DNA from: Pelomonas cellulosilytica
GTDB lineage: Bacteria; Pseudomonadota; Gammaproteobacteria; Burkholderiales; Burkholderiaceae_C
Direction: 5' to 3'
Length of the DNA stretch: 64,000 nt
Assembly (NCBI RefSeq): GCF_021353265.1
Contig: NZ_JAJTWU010000001.1
Span: 558,001-622,000, forward strand
Shown piece after piece: positions 48,199 to 60,182 of this stretch. The position numbers were made by a program, and so were the translations under genes. The notes beneath the pieces were generated by a model, which searched no databases, was not told the DNA's origin, and saw only the letters and a list, made by a program, of their open reading frames with translations. The first letter of the stretch is position 1. Each line of letters starts with the position of its first letter.

Positions 48199-49503
48199 AT
48201 GACCGAGAAGAAGATGCAGCCCTTGCAGGCCGTCAAGGGCATGAACGACATCCTGCCGCCGGAATCGGCGCGCTGGGAATGGCTGGAGGCAAGCATGCGC
48301 AGCGTGCTGGCACGCTACGGCTACCAGAACGTGCGCGTGCCCATCGTCGAGCCCACCGCGCTGTTCGTACGCGGCATCGGCGAGGTGACCGACATCGTCG
48401 AGAAGGAGATGTACGCCTTCGAGGACCGCGCCGACAAGCATGGCCAGGCCGAGCACCTGGCGCTGCGCCCCGAGGGCACGGCCGGCGTCGTGCGCGCGAT
48501 GATCGAGCACAGCTACTTGCGCGACAGCCCGCGCCGTCTGTACTACGTCGGCCCGATGTTCCGCCGCGAGAAGCCGCAGAAGGGCCGCTACCGCCAGTTC
48601 CACCAGATGGGCATCGAGGCGCTGGGCTTCGCTGGCCCTGACGTGGACGCCGAGGTCATCCTGCTGGCCCGCACGCTGTGGCGCGAGCTGGGCCTGAAGG
48701 AAGGCGAGGACGTTTCGCTGGAGATCAACTGCCTGGGCCAGCCCGAGGAGCGCCGCGCGCACCGCGAGGCGCTGATCAAGCACCTGGAGCAGCACCAGGA
48801 CGTGCTGGACGAGGAAGCCAAGGCCCGCATGTACAGCAACCCGCTGCGCGTGCTGGACACGAAGAACCCCGCCATGCAGGCCATGGCCGAAGCGGCGCCG
48901 AAGCTGCTGGACTTCCTGGGCGAAGCCTCGCTGGCCCACTTCAACGGCGTGCGCGCGCTGCTGGATGCCGTCGGCCTGGCCTACCGCATCAACCCGCGCC
49001 TCGTGCGCGGGCTGGATTACTACAACCTCACCGTCTTCGAATGGGTGACCGACAAGCTCGGCGCCCAGGGCACCGTCTGCGCCGGTGGCCGCTACGACGG
49101 CCTCATCGAGCAGCTCGGCGGCAAGCCCGCGCCGGCCGTGGGCTTCGGCATGGGCCTGGAGCGGCTGCTGCTGCTGCTGGACACGCTGAATCTGCGGGCG
49201 CCCGCCGCCGCGCCCGATGCCTACGCCGTGGTGCCCGAGCCGGCCGACCTGCCGCGCATCCTGCCGACGCTGGAGGCGCTGCGTGCGGCGGGCGTCGCCG
49301 TGCAGATGCATGCGGGCGGTGGCTCGTTCAAGTCCCAGTTCAAGAAAGCCGACGCATCGGGCGCGCGCTTTGCGCTGGTCTTTGGCGGTGACGAGCTGGC
49401 CCGTGGCGAAGTGGCCGTCAAACCCCTGCGCGACGGCAGCGAGCAGCAGGCCCGGCCCCTCGCCGACGTGGCCGCCTGGGCCGCCGAGTTGCGCACCGCA
49501 TAA
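48199..49503 (+). CDS. hisS: Histidyl-tRNA synthetase
   Basis: Class II aminoacyl-tRNA synthetase. The 434-residue protein has motif 1 around [14 protein letters not shown], motif 2 ([11 protein letters not shown]...[19 protein letters not shown]), the histidine-specific loops [15 protein letters not shown] and CAGGRYDGL, motif 3 [13 protein letters not shown], and a C-terminal anticodon-binding domain. Its ATG follows the ispG stop directly with no gap. A paralogous HisZ, lacking the anticodon domain, is encoded at 56.7 kb. Confidence 0.97.
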   Translation: MTEKKMQPLQAVKGMNDILPPESARWEWLEASMRSVLARYGYQNVRVPIVEPTALFVRGIGEVTDIVEKEMYAFEDRADKHGQAEHLALRPEGTAGVVRAMIEHSYLRDSPRRLYYVGPMFRREKPQKGRYRQFHQMGIEALGFAGPDVDAEVILLARTLWRELGLKEGEDVSLEINCLGQPEERRAHREALIKHLEQHQDVLDEEAKARMYSNPLRVLDTKNPAMQAMAEAAPKLLDFLGEASLAHFNGVRALLDAVGLAYRINPRLVRGLDYYNLTVFEWVTDKLGAQGTVCAGGRYDGLIEQLGGKPAPAVGFGMGLERLLLLLDTLNLRAPAAAPDAYAVVPEPADLPRILPTLEALRAAGVAVQMHAGGGSFKSQFKKADASGARFALVFGGDELARGEVAVKPLRDGSEQQARPLADVAAWAAELRTA

Positions 49504-49539
49504 TCCCGGGCCTTCGCCCGCACACGCTGTATCCCCCTC

Positions 49540-50208
49540 ATGGCATCGCATCTCGACCTCGAAGAACAAGAACAACTCGACCAGCTCAAGGCCTTCTGGA
49601 AGCGCTGGGGCAACCTCATCACCTGGCTGCTGACGGCGGTGCTTGCCGCCTACGCGGCCTACCAGGGCTGGAACTGGTACCAGCGCGACCAGGCCGCCAA
49701 GGCCGCCGCGATGTACGAGGAGTTCGACCGTGCCGCTGCGGCGCAGGACCTGGACAAGGCGGCTGCTGCGGTCGGCGACCTGAAGTCCCGCTATCCCGGC
49801 ACCGGCTACGCGGCCCAGGCCGGTCTGCAGGTCGCCAAGCTGCAACTCGACAAGGGCAAGGCGGACGACGCCAAGCAAAGCCTCACGTGGGTGGCAGAGC
49901 AGGGCTCGGAGCCGGCCTACCGCGACGTCGCCCGCCTGCGCCTGGCTGGGCTTCAGCTTGACGCGAAGGCCTACGACGAGGCCGTGAAGACCTTGGACGC
50001 GATCAAGTCGGCCGAGTTCGCGGCCCTCGTGGCCGACCGTCGCGGTGACGCGCTGCTGCTGCAGGGCAAGGGCGACGCCGCCAGGGCTGAGTACCAGAAG
50101 GCGCTGGCCGGCCTGGACAAGAAGCAGGACTACCGCAGCATTGTCGAGGCCAAGCTCGCGACGCTGGGCGTGCCCACCGTCGTCGACACCACCGGAGCCG
50201 CGCAATGA
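49540..50208 (+). CDS. yfgM: YfgM-like ancillary translocon protein
   Basis: Single-span inner-membrane protein of 222 residues, reported in E. coli to associate with SecYEG and periplasmic chaperones. The N-terminal cytoplasmic stretch (LDLEEQEQLDQLKAFWKRWGN) leads into one helix (LITWLLTAVLAAYAAYQGW) and a periplasmic TPR domain (GYAAQAGLQVAKLQLDKGKADDAKQSL...). The position between hisS and bamB is the conserved one. The end overlaps bamB by four bases. Confidence 0.9.
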   Translation: MASHLDLEEQEQLDQLKAFWKRWGNLITWLLTAVLAAYAAYQGWNWYQRDQAAKAAAMYEEFDRAAAAQDLDKAAAAVGDLKSRYPGTGYAAQAGLQVAKLQLDKGKADDAKQSLTWVAEQGSEPAYRDVARLRLAGLQLDAKAYDEAVKTLDAIKSAEFAALVADRRGDALLLQGKGDAARAEYQKALAGLDKKQDYRSIVEAKLATLGVPTVVDTTGAAQ

Positions 50209-51338
50209 AGCGCCTCGTCCAGATCACGCTGATCTCGCTCGCGGCTGCGAGCCTGTCGGGCTGCTCGGTGTGGAACTCCTGGTTCGGCAGCGACAAGGGC
50301 AAGCCCGCCGCGTTGGAGACGCTTTCCGGCCCGGCGACGGGACGCATCGCCTGGAGCAGCAAGGGCGACAACATCGGCTTCCCACTCAGCATCGCGACGC
50401 CGGTGGACCGTTTCGTCGTCGCCAGCAGCGATGGCCAGGTGCGGGCGCTGTCGGCCGCCGACGGCCGCGAGCTGTGGCGCGGTGATGCGGGCGGCAAGCT
50501 GCTGGCCGGCATCGGCTCCGATGGTCGCTTCGCAGCGGTCGTCAACCGCGACAACGAACTGGTCGTGCTGGACGCCGGCAAGGTCGTCTGGAAGAAGGCC
50601 TTGCCCACGCCCGTGGTCGCCGCACCGCTCGTGGCCGGCGAGCGCGTGTTCGCGTTGACGCTGGATCGCCAGGTGCTGGCCTACGACGCGCTGGACGGTC
50701 GCAAGATCTGGGAACTGCGCCGCCCGGGCGAGCCGCTGACGCTGGCCAAGGCCGGCGTGCTGACCTCGTACAAGGACACGCTGGTCGTCGGCCAGGGCGC
50801 GCGTCTGGCGGGCATCGACCCGCTCAAGGGCCAACTGCGCTGGGAGGCCAGCGTGGCCACGCCGCGCGGCACCAACGAAGTCGAGCGCCTGGCCGATCTG
50901 GTCGGCCCGGCCGTCCGTCAGGGCGAGCTGATCTGCGCACGCGCCTTCCAGTCTTCGGTCGGCTGCGTCAACGCCGAGCGTGGTAGCGCGCTTTGGAACC
51001 GCGTCGTCGGCGGTATGAACGGCATCGGCGCCGATGACCAGGTCGTCGTGGCCGGCGATGCGTCGGACCGGATGTCGGCCTGGAAGCTGGTCAACGGGGA
51101 CCTGGCCTGGTCGGCCGACCAGTTCCAGCTGCGCAAGCTGTCGGTGCCCGTGGTGGTCGGCAAGCAGGTGCTCGTCGGCGACTACGAGGGCTATGTTCAC
51201 ATGGTGGACCGCGACAGTGGCAAGACGCGCTCGCGCCTGGCCACCGATGGTTCGGCCGTCGTCACGATCGCGCTGCTGAACGACACGGCGCTGGTGGCGA
51301 CGAAGAACGGCGGCCTGTTCGCCATCAAGGGCGAATGA
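50205..51338 (+). CDS. bamB: Outer membrane protein assembly factor BamB
   Basis: Lipoprotein beta-propeller of the BAM complex. The 377-residue precursor has the lipobox LSGC (Cys20), followed by eight PQQ-type blade repeats such as [44 protein letters not shown] and [15 protein letters not shown]. The order yfgM-bamB-der, with four-base overlaps at both ends, is highly conserved. It partners BamD encoded 11 kb upstream. Confidence 0.95.
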   Translation: MKRLVQITLISLAAASLSGCSVWNSWFGSDKGKPAALETLSGPATGRIAWSSKGDNIGFPLSIATPVDRFVVASSDGQVRALSAADGRELWRGDAGGKLLAGIGSDGRFAAVVNRDNELVVLDAGKVVWKKALPTPVVAAPLVAGERVFALTLDRQVLAYDALDGRKIWELRRPGEPLTLAKAGVLTSYKDTLVVGQGARLAGIDPLKGQLRWEASVATPRGTNEVERLADLVGPAVRQGELICARAFQSSVGCVNAERGSALWNRVVGGMNGIGADDQVVVAGDASDRMSAWKLVNGDLAWSADQFQLRKLSVPVVVGKQVLVGDYEGYVHMVDRDSGKTRSRLATDGSAVVTIALLNDTALVATKNGGLFAIKGE

Positions 51339-52666
51339 AGCCGGTCATCGCACTTGTCGGCCGCCCCAACGTGGGCAAGTCGACGCTGTTCAATCGCTTG
51401 ACGAAGACACGCGACGCCATCGTCGCGGACTTCGCCGGGTTGACGCGCGACCGTCACTACGGTGATGGCCGCCTGGGCGACCGCGAGTTCATCGTCATCG
51501 ACACGGGCGGCTTCGAGCCCGACTCGACGACCGGCATCGTCAAGGAGATGGCCAAGCAGACCAAGCAGGCCGTCGCCGAGGCCGATGCGGTCATCTTCGT
51601 CGTCGACGTCCGCCTGGGTCTGTCGGCCCACGACAGCGAGATCGCCCGCTACCTGCGCAGCGTCAACAAGCGCGTGCACCTGGCCGTCAACAAGGCCGAG
51701 GGCATGCTCGAGTCGCCGCTGCTGGCCGAGTTCCACGAGCTCGGCATGGGCGAGCCACACCCGATCTCGTCGGCGCACGGCCAGGGCATCCGCAGCCTGC
51801 TGGACGCGGTGCTGGAGCCCTTCGACGCCACCGAGCGCGATGACGAGGCGCAGGACCCGGGTGTCATCCGCCTGGCCGTTGCGGGCCGCCCCAACGTCGG
51901 CAAGAGCACGCTGATTAATACCTGGCTGGGCGAGGAGCGTCTCGTCGCCTTCGACATGCCGGGCACGACGCGCGATGCGATCGCCGTGGATTTCGAGCGC
52001 AATGGCCAGAAGTTCAAGCTCATCGACACTGCCGGTCTGCGCCGCAAGGGCAAGGTGTTCGAGGCGATCGAGAAGTTCTCGGTCGTCAAGACGCTGCAGG
52101 CGATTGCCGACGCCCACGTCGTGCTGCTGCTGCTGGACGCCACGCAAGGCGTGACCGACCAGGATGCCCACATCGCCGGCTACATCCTCGACAGCGGCCG
52201 CGCCGTGGTGCTGGCTGTCAACAAGTGGGATGCCGTCGACAGCTACCAGCGCGAGACGCTCAAGCGCCAGATCGAGCAGCGACTGGCCTTCCTGAAGTTT
52301 GCGCCGATGCACCAGATCTCGGCCTTGAAGCGCCAGGGGCTCGCCGCCTTGTGGAACGCGATGGCCGACGCCTATGCATCGGCCTACCGCAAGATGACGA
52401 CGCCGGTGCTGACCCGCCTGATCCAGGAGGCCGTCGAGCACCAGCAGCCCAAGCGCGCCGGCACGTCGCGCCCCAAGCTGCGCTACGCCCACCAGGGCGG
52501 CCAGAACCCGCCCATCGTCGTCATCCACGGCAATGCGCTGGACGGCGTCACCGAGGTCTACAAGCGCTACCTTGAAGGCCGCATCCGCGCGCATTACAAG
52601 CTCGTCGGCACGCCACTGAAAATCGAGCTGCGGTCGTCGAAAAACCCTTTCACCGAAAAGACCTAG
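51335..52666 (+). CDS. der: GTPase Der (EngA)
   Basis: Tandem GTPase required for assembly of the 50S ribosomal subunit. The 443-residue protein has two G domains, each starting with GRPNVGKST (first at 9-17, second near 187-195), each with DTxG (DTGGFEPD and [10 protein letters not shown]) and NKxD/E motifs (NKAEG, NKWDAVD). A C-terminal KH-like domain ends with [12 protein letters not shown]. The first domain's NKAE in place of NKxD is common in Der proteins. Confidence 0.97.
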   Translation: MKPVIALVGRPNVGKSTLFNRLTKTRDAIVADFAGLTRDRHYGDGRLGDREFIVIDTGGFEPDSTTGIVKEMAKQTKQAVAEADAVIFVVDVRLGLSAHDSEIARYLRSVNKRVHLAVNKAEGMLESPLLAEFHELGMGEPHPISSAHGQGIRSLLDAVLEPFDATERDDEAQDPGVIRLAVAGRPNVGKSTLINTWLGEERLVAFDMPGTTRDAIAVDFERNGQKFKLIDTAGLRRKGKVFEAIEKFSVVKTLQAIADAHVVLLLLDATQGVTDQDAHIAGYILDSGRAVVLAVNKWDAVDSYQRETLKRQIEQRLAFLKFAPMHQISALKRQGLAALWNAMADAYASAYRKMTTPVLTRLIQEAVEHQQPKRAGTSRPKLRYAHQGGQNPPIVVIHGNALDGVTEVYKRYLEGRIRAHYKLVGTPLKIELRSSKNPFTEKT

Positions 52667-52747
52667 GGTGACGACCCGGCTGAACGGGTGCCCTGTGTTA
52701 AGGTCTAACCCGTAGTCCCCACACCCCCGATAACTCGGAGCATACCG

Positions 52748-52990
52748 ATGAGCAACAAAGGCCAACTTTTGCAGGATCCCTTTTTGAACCTGCTGCGCAA
52801 AGAGCATGTGCCGGTGTCCATTTATCTGGTCAACGGCATCAAGCTGCAAGGCCACATCGAATCCTTTGACCAATACGTCGTGCTGCTGCGCAACACCGTG
52901 ACGCAGATGGTCTACAAGCACGCGATCTCTACCGTCGTGCCTGGCCGCGCGGTCAACTTCCACGCCGGCGACGCCCCCGCGGACGCCTGA
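52748..52990 (+). CDS. hfq: RNA chaperone Hfq
   Basis: Sm-like hexamer that pairs small RNAs with mRNA targets. The 80-residue protein has the Sm1 motif ([27 protein letters not shown]) and the Sm2 motif [10 protein letters not shown], with the proximal-site QDPFLN and KH residues intact. The C-terminal tail is only about ten residues, short as in other betaproteobacteria. An 81-base spacer after der with a small hairpin (52674-52689) probably carries a promoter, though no box is convincing. Confidence 0.98.
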   Translation: MSNKGQLLQDPFLNLLRKEHVPVSIYLVNGIKLQGHIESFDQYVVLLRNTVTQMVYKHAISTVVPGRAVNFHAGDAPADA

Positions 52991-53000
52991 TCCCACCCCC

Positions 53001-54251
53001 TTGTCCTCGACTTCTGCCAACGCCGCGACGCCGCCCTCCGAGGCGGCGCGCGCCATTCTTGTGGGTGTCGATTTCGGTCGGCAGTCCGCCAAGCAGGGCT
53101 TCGACGAAAGCCTGGACGAACTGGCGTTGCTGGCAGAGTCCGCCGGCGACACGCCCGTCGCCAAGGTCATCGCTCGCCGTCCGGCCCCCGATGCCGCGCT
53201 GTTCGTCGGTTCGGGCAAGGCCGACGAGATCAAGCTGCTCGTGCAGGCCCACCATGCCCACACGGTGCTATTCGACCAGGCGATTTCGCCGGCCCAGCAG
53301 CGCAACCTCGAAAAGGTGCTCGGCGTGCCGGTCGCCGATCGCACGGCGCTGATCCTGGAGATCTTCGCGCAGCGCGCGCAGAGCCACGAGGGCAAGCTGC
53401 AGGTCGAGCTGGCGCGGCTGCAGTACCTGGCCACGCGCCTCGTGCGGCGCTGGAGCCACCTGGAGCGGCAGAGCGGCGGCATCGGCATGCGCGGCGGCCC
53501 TGGCGAAGCGCAGATCGAGCTGGATCGTCGCATGATCGACGACCGCATCAAGAAAACCAAGGAGCGCCTGAAGCAGGTTCAGAAGCAGCGCAGCACGCAG
53601 CGCCGCTCAAGGTCGCGCAACGGTGTCTTCAAGGTTTCGCTGGTCGGCTACACGAACGCGGGCAAGAGCACGCTGTTCAATGCGCTGACCAAGGCGCGCG
53701 CCTACGCCGCCAACCAGCTGTTCGCGACGTTGGACACGACGACCCGGTCGCTCTACCTGGAGCAGGCCGGTGCCAGTGTGTCGCTGTCCGACACGGTCGG
53801 CTTCATTCGCGACCTGCCGCACAAACTGGTCGAGGCCTTCCGCGCCACACTGCAGGAGGCGGCCGATGCCGACCTGCTGCTGCACGTCATCGACGCAGCC
53901 AGCCCCGTGCTGGACGAGCAGATGACCGAGGTCGAGAAGGTGCTCGAAGAGATCGGTGCCGGCGGCGTGCCGCAGATCCTCGTCTACAACAAGCAGGACC
54001 TGCTACCCGACGATCAGCGTCCGCGCGTGGCGGTCGATGCGCTGTTGCGCAGTGGCGCGGCCGAGCCGACGCCGCGCGTCTTCGTCAGCGCGGCGCAGGG
54101 TACGGGCCTGGCGGAACTGCGCGAGCTAATCGCGCAGGCCATGCAGGCTGAGCCCTTGAGTTACGACGAGCCGGACCCACGTTTCGACGCGGATGCGTCG
54201 CTTCCGTCGCATGTCGGCGGGCCTTCTTCCTCAGACCCTACTCAGGCATGA
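53001..54251 (+). CDS. hflX: Ribosome-associated GTPase HflX
   Basis: Splits stalled or stressed ribosomes. The 416-residue protein has the N-terminal HflX domain (ILVGVDFG at the start; later GGIGMRGGPGEAQIE and a basic coiled coil of about 170-200) and the GTPase domain with G1 GYTNAGKSTLF, G3 DTVGFIRDLP and G4 NKQD. The TTG start at 53001 is ten bases after hfq and lacks a clear ribosome site; it gives a reasonable length but is uncertain. Its stop overlaps the hflK ATG. Confidence 0.94.
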   Translation: MSSTSANAATPPSEAARAILVGVDFGRQSAKQGFDESLDELALLAESAGDTPVAKVIARRPAPDAALFVGSGKADEIKLLVQAHHAHTVLFDQAISPAQQRNLEKVLGVPVADRTALILEIFAQRAQSHEGKLQVELARLQYLATRLVRRWSHLERQSGGIGMRGGPGEAQIELDRRMIDDRIKKTKERLKQVQKQRSTQRRSRSRNGVFKVSLVGYTNAGKSTLFNALTKARAYAANQLFATLDTTTRSLYLEQAGASVSLSDTVGFIRDLPHKLVEAFRATLQEAADADLLLHVIDAASPVLDEQMTEVEKVLEEIGAGGVPQILVYNKQDLLPDDQRPRVAVDALLRSGAAEPTPRVFVSAAQGTGLAELRELIAQAMQAEPLSYDEPDPRFDADASLPSHVGGPSSSDPTQA

Positions 54252-55504
54252 GCAGCACTACTCAAAACCCGCCCCGCGGCCCCTGGGCTCGGCGGCTGAT
54301 GACGCCGATCGCCAGCGTGACCCGGTCGCTCGGCCGGCTGCTGAACAACGGACGCAACGACGGACCGCCCGATCTCGACGAGCTTTGGCGGGATTTCAAC
54401 CGCAAGTTGTCGGGCCTGTTCGGCGGCCGCCCCAGCGGCACGTCGGGCGGTGGCTCCGGTGGTGGCGGCGACAACATGAAGGGCGCCGGCATCGGCCTGG
54501 GGCTGGTGGGCGGTGTCGTCGTGCTGGGCTGGTTGGCCAGCGGTTTCTTCATCGTGCAGGAAGGCCAGCAGGGCGTTATCACGTCCTTCGGCAAGTACAG
54601 CAAGACGGTGGAGGCCGGCTTCCAGTGGCGGTTGCCGTACCCGTTCCAGGCGCACGAGGTGCAGGCGGTGTCGCAGCTCCGTCAGGTCGAGGTGGGGCGC
54701 AGCTCGGTCGTCGCGGCGACTGGGCTGCGCGATTCATCGATGCTCACGCGCGACGAGAACATCGTCGACATCCGTTTCATCGTGCAGTTCACCGTCCGTG
54801 ATCTGCGCGACTTCCTGTTCGAGAACAGGGACCCCGAGCAGGCCGTGGCGCTGGCGGCCGAGTCGGCGGTGCGCGAGATCGTCGGCCGCAGCTCGATGGA
54901 CTCGGTGCTCTACGAGCAGCGCGACGCCATCGCCGCCGACCTCGTGAAGTCCATCCAGGCTCAGATGGACCGGCTCAAGGCCGGCATCCAGGTCAAGAAC
55001 GTCAACGTGCTGGGCGTGCAGCCGCCGGAGCAGGTGCAGGCGGCTTTCGACGACGTGCAGAAGGCCAATGCCGACCGCGAGCGGGCGAAGAACGACGCCC
55101 AGGCTTACGCCAACGAGAAGATCCCGGGCGCCCAGGGGGATGCCGCCAAGTTGCGCGAGCAGGCCGAGGGCTACAAGGCCAGCGTCATCGCCCGTGCCGA
55201 GGGTGATGCCGAGCGCTTCAAGAGCGTGCTGGCCGAATACCAGAAGGCGCCGCAGGTCACGCGGGACCGTCTCTACATCGACGCGATGAAGGACATCTAC
55301 GCCGGCGTCACGAAGGTGATGGTGGACAGCCGCAACAACTCCAACCTGCTCTACCTGCCGCTGGACAAGCTGCTGCAGCAGGGCAGTAGTGGCACCGTCA
55401 CCGTCTCGCCGCCGCAGGCGACGACGCTGCCCGAGCCGCAGTCGCTGCCGTCCGGCAGTGATCTGCGCAGCCGCGACAACCAGCGCAGCCGCGACGGCCG
55501 CTGA
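54248..55504 (+). CDS. hflK: FtsH protease modulator HflK
   Basis: Inner-membrane SPFH/prohibitin-family protein that with HflC forms a large cage around FtsH. The 418-residue protein has a Gly/Ser-rich N-terminal cytoplasmic part (GTSGGGSGGGGDN), one membrane helix (GIGLGLVGGVVVLGWLASGFF) and the SPFH domain beginning VQEGQQGVITSFGKY. A coiled-coil region (KANADRERAKNDAQAYANEKIPGAQGDA) is typical of HflK. The C-terminal tail is Arg/Asp/Ser-rich. Confidence 0.96.
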   Translation: MSSTTQNPPRGPWARRLMTPIASVTRSLGRLLNNGRNDGPPDLDELWRDFNRKLSGLFGGRPSGTSGGGSGGGGDNMKGAGIGLGLVGGVVVLGWLASGFFIVQEGQQGVITSFGKYSKTVEAGFQWRLPYPFQAHEVQAVSQLRQVEVGRSSVVAATGLRDSSMLTRDENIVDIRFIVQFTVRDLRDFLFENRDPEQAVALAAESAVREIVGRSSMDSVLYEQRDAIAADLVKSIQAQMDRLKAGIQVKNVNVLGVQPPEQVQAAFDDVQKANADRERAKNDAQAYANEKIPGAQGDAAKLREQAEGYKASVIARAEGDAERFKSVLAEYQKAPQVTRDRLYIDAMKDIYAGVTKVMVDSRNNSNLLYLPLDKLLQQGSSGTVTVSPPQATTLPEPQSLPSGSDLRSRDNQRSRDGR

Positions 55505-55518
55505 TCGAGGACGCCTCC

Positions 55519-56415
55519 ATGAACAGAATCGCCGCCATCCTCGCCGGTGCCCTCGTCGCGCTGATGCTGCTGTCCTCCATGCTCTTCATCGTCGACCAGC
55601 GTCAGTTCGCTGCCGTCTACGCGCTGGGCGAGATCAAGGAAGTCATCACCGAGCCGGGCTTGAAGTTCAAGCTGCCGCCGCCGCTGCAGAACGTCGTCAT
55701 GCTCGACCGCCGCGTGCAGACGCTGGACAGCACCGAGTCCCGCCCCATCTTCACGGCCGAGAAGAAGAGCCTCGTCATCGACTGGCTCATCAAGTGGCGT
55801 ATCACCGACCCGCGCCAGTTCATCCGCAACAGCGGGCCGGACCCGCGCAACGTCGAGAACCGCCTGTCGCCGGTCGTCCAGGCCGCCTTCAATGAAGAGG
55901 TGACCAAGCGCACCGTGCTGGCGGTGCTGGCCACCGAGCGCGAGAAGATCATGCAGGACGTGCGCAAGCGCCTGACCGACGAAGCCAAGCAGTTCGGCAT
56001 CGAGGTGGTGGACGTGCGCATCAAGCGCGTGGACTTCGCGTCCAGCATCACCGAGTCGGTCTACCGCCGCATGGATTCCGAGCGTAAGCGCGTCGCCGCC
56101 GAAGCCCGCTCCACCGGCGCCGCCGAGGGTGAGAAGATCAAGGCCGACGCCGACCGCCAGCGCGAGATCATCGTCTCCGAAGCCTATCGCGACGCGCAGA
56201 AGATCAAGGGCGAGGGCGACGCGAAGGCGTCGGCCTTGTATGCCGAGGCGTTCAGCCGTGATGCGCAGTTTGCGCAGTTCTACCGCTCGCTGGAGGCCTA
56301 CCGTGCCAGCTTCAACAAGAAGAGCGACGTGATGGTCGTTGACCCCGGCAGCGACTTCTTCAAGGCCATGCGCGGCTCGGGCACCGCGCCCGCCGCCGCA
56401 CCGGCCCGCAAGTGA
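55519..56415 (+). CDS. hflC: FtsH protease modulator HflC
   Basis: Partner of HflK. The 298-residue protein has an N-terminal signal-anchor (ILAGALVALMLLSSMLFIV) and an SPFH domain (FAAVYALGEIKEVITEPGLKFKLPPPLQNV). The characteristic segments RRMDSERKRVAAEARSTGAAEGEKIKADADRQ and FAQFYRSLEAYRASF follow. It lies 14 bases after hflK. Its TGA overlaps the GTG start of the next small gene. Confidence 0.97.
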   Translation: MNRIAAILAGALVALMLLSSMLFIVDQRQFAAVYALGEIKEVITEPGLKFKLPPPLQNVVMLDRRVQTLDSTESRPIFTAEKKSLVIDWLIKWRITDPRQFIRNSGPDPRNVENRLSPVVQAAFNEEVTKRTVLAVLATEREKIMQDVRKRLTDEAKQFGIEVVDVRIKRVDFASSITESVYRRMDSERKRVAAEARSTGAAEGEKIKADADRQREIIVSEAYRDAQKIKGEGDAKASALYAEAFSRDAQFAQFYRSLEAYRASFNKKSDVMVVDPGSDFFKAMRGSGTAPAAAPARK

Positions 56416-56594
56416 AAGACCTGCTGACGGCGCTGGCGCTGATGTTGATCATCGAGGGCCTGCTGCCCTTCGCCAGCCCGTCGCGTTGGCGCGAGGTCTT
56501 CAGCCGCATCGTGGCGATGGGGGACGGCCAGATCCGCTTCATCGGCCTGGCCAGCGTGATGCTCGGCCTGCTGGGATTGCTGTTCCTGCACTGA
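56412..56594 (+). CDS. DUF2065 small membrane protein
   Basis: A 60-residue protein with two hydrophobic helices (LLTALALMLIIEGLLPF and IGLASVMLGLLGLLFL) joined by a short basic loop, matching the DUF2065/YjeT family that commonly follows hflC. Its role is unknown; the position suggests a link to the HflKC-FtsH complex. It starts at GTG 56412, overlapping the hflC stop. Confidence 0.88.
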   Translation: MKDLLTALALMLIIEGLLPFASPSRWREVFSRIVAMGDGQIRFIGLASVMLGLLGLLFLH

Positions 56595-56623
56595 TCCGCC
56601 GCCGAGGCCGGGTAGGGCGCCGG

Positions 56624-56629
56624 TAGAAT
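56624..56629 (+). promoter_or_regulatory. -10-like element before hisZ
   Basis: TAGAAT lies 34 bases before the hisZ start within CCGGTAGAATGCCG; a TTTTT run follows. No -35 box is visible. Confidence 0.35.
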
Positions 56630-56657
56630 GCCGTTTTTAACCGCCTAGCCTGCGCCC

Positions 56658-59200
<2,543 letters not shown>

Positions 59201-59228
59201 ACGCATCAATCCACGGAGACCGCCCACC

Positions 59229-59750
59229 ATGCTGACCGACGACGGCAAACACCTGTACGTGTCCTGGGATGAATACCACCTGCTCATCGAGCGGCTGGCG
59301 CTGAAGGTTCACGCCTCGGGCTGGCAATTCGACCAGATCCTGTGCCTGGCCCGCGGCGGCATGCGGCCGGGCGACGTGCTGTCGCGCGTGTTCGACAAGC
59401 CGCTGGGCATCATGTCCACCAGCTCGTACCGCGCCGAGGCCGGTACGATCCAGGGTCGGCTGGACATGGCCAAGTACATCACGATGCCCAAGGGCGAGCT
59501 GGCCGGCCGCGTGCTGCTGGTGGACGACTTGGCCGACTCCGGCGTGACGCTGAAGGCGGTGGTCGAGCGGCTGCGCGGCATGCCCGCCATCAGCGAACTG
59601 CGCTCCGCGGTCATCTGGACAAAGAAGGTGTCGGCCTACACGCCGGACTACTTCTGCGAGATGCTGGAGACGTCGCCGTGGATTCACCAGCCGTTCGAGG
59701 AGTACGACGGCATGGGGCCAGAGGCGCTGGCGAAGAAGTTCGTCGTTTAA
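59229..59750 (+). CDS. Purine-type phosphoribosyltransferase
   Basis: Type I phosphoribosyltransferase of 173 residues, resembling xanthine/hypoxanthine-guanine salvage enzymes. The PRPP-binding signature is VLLVDDLADSGVTL (about 96-109). An N-terminal LCLARGGMRPGDVLSR loop holds the pyrophosphate-contact Arg-Gly. C-terminal WTKKVSAYTPDYF and PWIHQPFEEYD fit the hood region. It follows purA closely, which supports purine salvage, but base specificity cannot be read from sequence. Confidence 0.85.
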   Translation: MLTDDGKHLYVSWDEYHLLIERLALKVHASGWQFDQILCLARGGMRPGDVLSRVFDKPLGIMSTSSYRAEAGTIQGRLDMAKYITMPKGELAGRVLLVDDLADSGVTLKAVVERLRGMPAISELRSAVIWTKKVSAYTPDYFCEMLETSPWIHQPFEEYDGMGPEALAKKFVV

Positions 59751-59825
59751 AGCCGGAGTGTGAGTGGCACGATGCGAAGAAGCTCCGTTTGTGCCACCAC
59801 TCGCCGAAGGCCCCATCGAGGGGGC

Positions 59826-59970
59826 ATCGGCGGGGACTCGGGCACCTTCGGCAACTCCGCCGGCCAGATGCGCGGCTGCATGCGCGAATACTTCGTCGAG
59901 GCGTCGGACAAGTCGCAGGGCTTGTCCTCTGTCCTCGCCGACGTGCCCTTCGAGTTCTCCCCTGGGCACC
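59826..59970 (+). pseudogene. Orphan coding fragment with strong codon bias
   Basis: One frame (codons beginning at 59826) reads about 48 residues, including IGGDSGTFGNSAGQ, REYFVEASDKSQ and LADVPFEFSPG. Nearly every codon ends in G or C, as in real genes here. There is no start codon with a ribosome site, no in-frame stop before the adjacent inverted repeat, and upstream codons are unlike coding DNA. I do not recognise the protein. It looks like a remnant of a longer gene cut at both ends, one of them beside an inverted tRNA-Leu 3' end. Confidence 0.45.
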
Positions 59971-60016
59971 AAAGAAAAAAGGCCGGCGCTTTCGCGTCGG
60001 CCTTCTTTGTTTTGTT

Positions 60017-60027
<11 letters not shown>
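59961..60027. repeat. Inverted copy of the tRNA-Leu 3' end forming a long palindrome
   Basis: CCTGGGCACCAAA at 59961-59973 is an exact inverted match to 60015-60027, which is the acceptor 3' strand, CCA and first trailer bases of tRNA-Leu(CAG). The two arms flank the bidirectional terminator, so the whole 67 bases can fold as one extended hairpin with an A/T-rich middle. Confidence 0.75.
59978..60014. terminator. Bidirectional intrinsic terminator
   Basis: AAGGCCGGCG (59979-59988) pairs with CGTCGGCCTT (59995-60004, one G-T pair) around a six-base loop. T-rich sequence follows on the plus strand (60003-60014) and a run of six Ts follows on the minus strand. It ends both the phosphoribosyltransferase transcript and tRNA-Leu. 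Confidence 0.85.
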
Positions 60028-60101
<74 letters not shown>

Positions 60102-60152
60102 AAGGTGCTCAAAACTTCCGCTGAAGTCCTGAGCCGTTTCAGGAAAACAGAG

Positions 60153-60182
60153 ACTATATCATCAAAAACTTGAAGAACACAA
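60153..60182 (-). promoter_or_regulatory. Possible promoter of tRNA-Leu(CAG)
   Basis: On the minus strand TTGTGT (60177-60182) and TATAGT (60153-60158) are spaced by 18 bases. They lie about 50 bases upstream of the tRNA 5' end and overlap the rnr start region. A TATATC box on the plus strand (60155-60160) shares the same bases and points toward rnr. Confidence 0.45.
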
